From contig JAEWBS010000005.1 of the NCBI GenBank assembly GCA_023391005.1, forward strand, positions 1 to 6,936: a stretch of 6,936 nt of DNA, in the 5' to 3' direction. The notes beneath the pieces are model-generated. The model was given only the letters and a program-made list of their open reading frames with translations, did no database searches and was not told the DNA's origin. Position 1 is the first letter of the stretch, and each line of letters starts with the position of its first letter. Below are positions 4,272 through 6,936 of the stretch, piece by piece. Both the position numbers and the translations under genes were made by a program. This stretch comes from Bacillota bacterium. GTDB taxonomy: Bacteria > Bacillota > Clostridia > Oscillospirales > Ruminococcaceae.

Positions 4272-6851
4272 ATGAAACAAACCTTTAATGTAACAGGGAT
4301 GACCTGTTCGGCCTGCTCGGCGAACGTCGAACGGGCCGTTAAAAAGCTTGACGGTATCGAATCGGTCAACGTCAATCTGCTTGCCAATAAAATGACGGTG
4401 GAATATGAGCCTGATAAGCTCAACGACACCGCTATTGTGGCGGCAGTGACGGCGGCGGGCTACGGCGCCAGCAACGGCGATATACCGGCGCAAAGCGCGG
4501 CGAACTCGTCTGAAAAATCGCTGATGCAGCAGCAGCTCGACGAGATGAGGCAGCGCCTGATCGTTTCATTCATCTTTTTTGTGCCGCTGATGTATATTTC
4601 AATGGGGCATATGGTGCATTTGCCGCTGCCGGCCTTTATGTCGGGCATGAAAAACGCCGTTGCCTTTGGCATGACGCAGTTTTTGCTGACGCTGCCGGTG
4701 GTCTATGTCAACCGCAAATTTTTTCAGGTTGGCTTCAAGACGCTGTGGTACCGAGCGCCTAATATGGACTCACTGATTGCCATCGGCTCGACCGCCGCGG
4801 TGGTTTACGGCATATTTGCCATCTATCGTATGGGGTACGGCCTTGGTGTGGACGACATGGATCTGGTCATGCGCTACCACAAGGATCTTTATTTTGAGTC
4901 GGCGGCGACGATTCTGACGCTGATCACGCTTGGCAAATTCTTAGAAACGCGTTCAAAAGGCAAGACGAGCGAGGCGATTGCCAAGCTTATCGACCTTGCG
5001 CCCAAGACCGCGACCGTCATTAAAAACGGTGTTGAGGTTGAAATCCCCGTTGCCGACGTCAAAAAGGGCGATATTCTCGTCGTGCGCCCTGGGCAAAGCA
5101 TCGCGGTGGACGGCGTGATTGTCGAGGGCTCGTCGGCGGTCGATCAGGCGGCGCTGACCGGCGAGAGCATTCCGGTCGAGAAAACGGTGGGTGATACTGT
5201 CATCGCCGCTACCATCAATAAAACAGGCTATTTTAAATTTGAGGCGCAAAAGGTTGGTGACGACACCACCTTGGCACAGATTATCCGGCTGGTGGATGAG
5301 GCGGGCAGCTCCAAAGCGCCGATCGCCAAGCTGGCCGATCAGATCAGCGGCGTTTTTGTGCCGGTCGTTATCGTCATCGCGCTTGTCGCAACGGCGGCGT
5401 GGATGATTACGGGACAGAGCTTTGAGTTCGCGCTCTCTATCGGCATCGCGGTGCTCGTTATTTCCTGCCCCTGTGCGCTCGGCCTCGCGACGCCGGTCGC
5501 CATTATGGTCGCCACCGGCAAGGGCGCGCAGAACGGTATCCTGATCAAATCCGCAGAGGCACTTGAAACCGCACACAGCGTCAAGACGGTTGTGCTCGAC
5601 AAAACCGGCACCATCACCGAGGGTAAGCCGAGGGTTACCGACGTGCTGCCGGCCAACGGTTTTTCAGCCGACACGCTGGTGCAGGCCGCGGCGTCGTTGG
5701 AGCAGGCTTCTGAGCATCCGCTGGCCGAGGCGGTCACCGAGTATGCCAAGCAGCAAAACATGGTGCTTTCAGTCGTCGAAAAGTTTGAGGCTATCTCAGG
5801 CAAGGGCCTTTCGGCTGAGATTGCGGGCGCGGTTTATTTTGCGGGCAACGCCGCGTTGATGCGGCAGCAGAATATCGACTGCACCGAGCTCGAAAAACAG
5901 TGCGACGCGCTGGCCGATCAGGGCAAAACGCCGCTCTACTTTGCCAAAAACGGCAAGCTGATGGGCGTTATCGCGGCGGCAGACGTCGTCAAGCCCACGA
6001 GCCGTCAGGCCATTGCGCAGCTTAAGGCGCTGGGCGTCGACGTCGTGATGCTCACCGGTGACAACCGCAAGACCGCCGAAGCGATCCGCCGCAGCCTTGA
6101 TATTGACCGTGTGGTTGCCGATGTGCTGCCGCAGGATAAGGAGCGCGAGATTCGCGCCCTGCAGGAGCAGGGCCACCGTGTCGCGATGGTTGGCGACGGC
6201 ATCAACGACGCCCCCGCGCTCACCCGCGCCGACGTGGGCATTGCAATCGGCGCCGGAACCGACATCGCCATCGAGTCGGCCGATATCGTGCTGATGAAGA
6301 GCGACCTGCTCGACCTCGTCACGGCGCTGCGGCTCTCTCACGCAACGATACGCAATATTAAAATGAATTTGTTCTGGGCATTTTTCTACAATACGGTTGG
6401 CATTCCGCTGGCTGCGGGTCTGCTTTATCCGATGTTCGAATTAAAGCTCAACCCAATGTTCGGCGCGGCGGCCATGAGTTTAAGCTCGGTCTGCGTGGTC
6501 AGCAACGCGTTGCGCCTACGGTTCTTTAAGCCGCAGGCTGCCGTTGTGGATACGCAAAGCGCGGCTTTATCTCAGGAAGCAGTACAAGAGCCCCAACAAG
6601 AACAGGAGGATAACAGCATGAAAAAGATTATTACGGTCAACGGCATGAGCTGCCAGCATTGTCAGGCTTCGGTCGAAAAGGCGCTTTCAGCGGTGCAGGG
6701 CGTTTCCTCGGCTAAGGTCAATCTCGCAAAGAAGACCGCCACGGTGACGCTGGCGTCCGAGGTGGCGGACGACGCCTTGATGAACGCGGTGCGCGACGCG
6801 GGTTTTGATCCGGTCTCGGTCGAAGAGAAAAAAGGCCTGTTCGGCGGTTAA
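4272..6851 (+). CDS. copA: CopA, Cu(I)-exporting P1B-type ATPase with N- and C-terminal metal-binding domains
   Basis: This membrane pump expels Cu(I) (also Ag+) from the cytoplasm using ATP. It has 859 residues, against about 740-800 for one- or two-domain relatives. In order: N-terminal HMA domain with G-M-T-C-S-A-C (C12, C15); TM1-TM4 between about 95 and 222; actuator domain with T-G-E-S at 296-299; TM5 and TM6, the latter with C399-P-C401, the ion site; phosphorylation motif D443-K-T-G-T; H482-P in the nucleotide domain; T-G-D-N at 595-598; hinge G641-D-G-I-N-D; TM7 with Y706-N707 and TM8 with M735-S-L-S-S739. The last two motifs with C-P-C mark the copper(I) subtype. A Gln/Glu/Pro/Ala-rich linker (about 754-782) leads to a second HMA domain (783-859) with G-M-S-C-Q-H-C (C794, C797) resembling CopZ. 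A ribosome site and ATG lie at that joint. The gene heads an operon with csoR, 15 bp downstream. Metal type is firmly supported by motifs and context. Confidence 0.97.
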   Translation: MKQTFNVTGMTCSACSANVERAVKKLDGIESVNVNLLANKMTVEYEPDKLNDTAIVAAVTAAGYGASNGDIPAQSAANSSEKSLMQQQLDEMRQRLIVSFIFFVPLMYISMGHMVHLPLPAFMSGMKNAVAFGMTQFLLTLPVVYVNRKFFQVGFKTLWYRAPNMDSLIAIGSTAAVVYGIFAIYRMGYGLGVDDMDLVMRYHKDLYFESAATILTLITLGKFLETRSKGKTSEAIAKLIDLAPKTATVIKNGVEVEIPVADVKKGDILVVRPGQSIAVDGVIVEGSSAVDQAALTGESIPVEKTVGDTVIAATINKTGYFKFEAQKVGDDTTLAQIIRLVDEAGSSKAPIAKLADQISGVFVPVVIVIALVATAAWMITGQSFEFALSIGIAVLVISCPCALGLATPVAIMVATGKGAQNGILIKSAEALETAHSVKTVVLDKTGTITEGKPRVTDVLPANGFSADTLVQAAASLEQASEHPLAEAVTEYAKQQNMVLSVVEKFEAISGKGLSAEIAGAVYFAGNAALMRQQNIDCTELEKQCDALADQGKTPLYFAKNGKLMGVIAAADVVKPTSRQAIAQLKALGVDVVMLTGDNRKTAEAIRRSLDIDRVVADVLPQDKEREIRALQEQGHRVAMVGDGINDAPALTRADVGIAIGAGTDIAIESADIVLMKSDLLDLVTALRLSHATIRNIKMNLFWAFFYNTVGIPLAAGLLYPMFELKLNPMFGAAAMSLSSVCVVSNALRLRFFKPQAAVVDTQSAALSQEAVQEPQQEQEDNSMKKIITVNGMSCQHCQASVEKALSAVQGVSSAKVNLAKKTATVTLASEVADDALMNAVRDAGFDPVSVEEKKGLFGG
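6604..6610 (+). promoter_or_regulatory. Internal ribosome binding site inside copA
   Basis: AGGAGGA lies seven bases before an in-frame ATG (6618-6620) that begins the C-terminal HMA domain. Sequence and spacing are as good as for any free-standing gene here. It lies in the linker-coding part, where protein constraint is low, so it stands out. Confidence 0.6.
6618..6851 (+). CDS. copZ: Nested CopZ-like copper chaperone, in frame within copA
   Basis: Starting at codon 783 of copA and sharing its stop, this frame encodes a 77-residue HMA-domain protein beginning M-K-K-I-I-T-V-N-G-M-S-C-Q-H-C. Length, start and the Cu(I)-binding C12-x-x-C15 pair match stand-alone CopZ chaperones, which carry Cu(I) in the cytoplasm to CopA and to CsoR. 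An AGGAGGA site seven bases upstream should allow separate initiation. The likeliest history is a copA-copZ pair joined by loss of the copA stop, with the copZ start retained; fusions with a C-terminal HMA domain are known in Clostridia. Whether the short product is made cannot be told from sequence. The alternative is that the domain acts only as part of the pump. Confidence 0.45.
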   Translation: MKKIITVNGMSCQHCQASVEKALSAVQGVSSAKVNLAKKTATVTLASEVADDALMNAVRDAGFDPVSVEEKKGLFGG

Positions 6852-6866
6852 GAAAGGGAAGTTATC

Positions 6867-6936
6867 ATGCGCGCGGATAAAGAAAAGGTGTCCCGGTTAC
6901 TCAAAACGGCGCGCGGCCAGCTTGACGGCTTGCTGC
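6867..6936 (+). CDS. csoR: CsoR-family metal-sensing repressor, 5' part only
   Basis: The window ends after 23 codons, which begin M-R-A-D-K-E-K-V-S-R-L-L-K-T-A-R-G-Q-L-D-G. This R-L-x-x-x-x-G-Q-x-x-G pattern is the first helix of the CsoR/RcnR (DUF156) family, all-helical repressors that release DNA on binding Cu(I), Ni or other ligands. A ribosome site, AAAGGGAAG (6853-6861), precedes the ATG, and the gap to the copA stop is 15 bp, so the two are co-transcribed. The Cys-His-Cys copper ligands would lie beyond the window. The copper assignment comes from the copA neighbour and the G/C palindrome at 4242-4256. Confidence 0.85.
   Translation, partial: MRADKEKVSRLLKTARGQLDGLL

Noticed and set aside
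4953..5576. 207-codon minus-strand ORF within copA
   Set aside because: It is antisense to a fully supported P-type ATPase, is very rich in Arg and Asp as expected for a reverse-frame shadow of GC-rich codons, and has no ribosome site.
5796..6341. 181-codon minus-strand ORF within copA
   Set aside because: Same reason: it mirrors the conserved phosphorylation and hinge region of copA and shows no motif of its own.
1..6936. Mobile element, CRISPR array or defence system
   Set aside because: No transposase, integrase, regularly spaced repeat array, terminal inverted repeats or known defence domain was seen on either strand.

Overview
The window looks like chromosome of a Gram-positive, spore-forming-type Clostridia (Bacillota). 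The coding regions are moderately GC-rich and the spacers AT-rich. The grounds are strong GGAGG-type ribosome sites, TG-extended -10 promoters, a DUF6514-like small protein, Spo0A-box-like sites and a CopA/CsoR copper operon of clostridial type. No rRNA, tRNA, CRISPR array, insertion sequence or phage gene is visible. The genus cannot be named from this sequence.

Left part (1-1596): the 3' end of a sirtuin (NAD-dependent protein deacylase) runs into an oppositely oriented DNA-deoxyinosine (hypoxanthine) glycosylase, and their 3' ends overlap by 31 bp. A 494-bp AT-rich spacer follows the glycosylase start. It holds the glycosylase promoter, a perfect inverted repeat and the promoter of a 77-residue DUF6514-like protein. 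Middle part (1593-3603, minus strand): a 402-residue orphan LuxR-type regulator starts at TTG and shares its stop tetranucleotide CTAG with the DUF6514-like gene. Upstream of it are a TG-extended -10 and a cluster of Spo0A-box-like sites. Behind a strong intrinsic terminator lies an HD-domain phosphohydrolase with a near-consensus promoter.

Right part (3604-6936): a 668-bp spacer carries several hairpins ending in T-runs on the plus strand, with no recognised gene. The copper-efflux operon follows: promoter, a CsoR-type G/C-rich palindrome, copA (P1B-type Cu(I) ATPase), then csoR, cut by the window end. CopA carries a second, CopZ-like metal-binding domain at its C-terminus. An AGGAGGA site and an in-frame ATG lie exactly at that domain, so the gene may encode both a CopA-CopZ fusion and a free CopZ chaperone. 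With csoR as third cistron this would be a self-contained copper sensing, shuttling and export unit under CsoR feedback.

No wholly new system can be claimed. The best leads are the nested copZ start, the Spo0A-like box cluster before the orphan LuxR gene, the hairpin cluster at 3699-3850 and the DUF6514/LuxR convergent pair.
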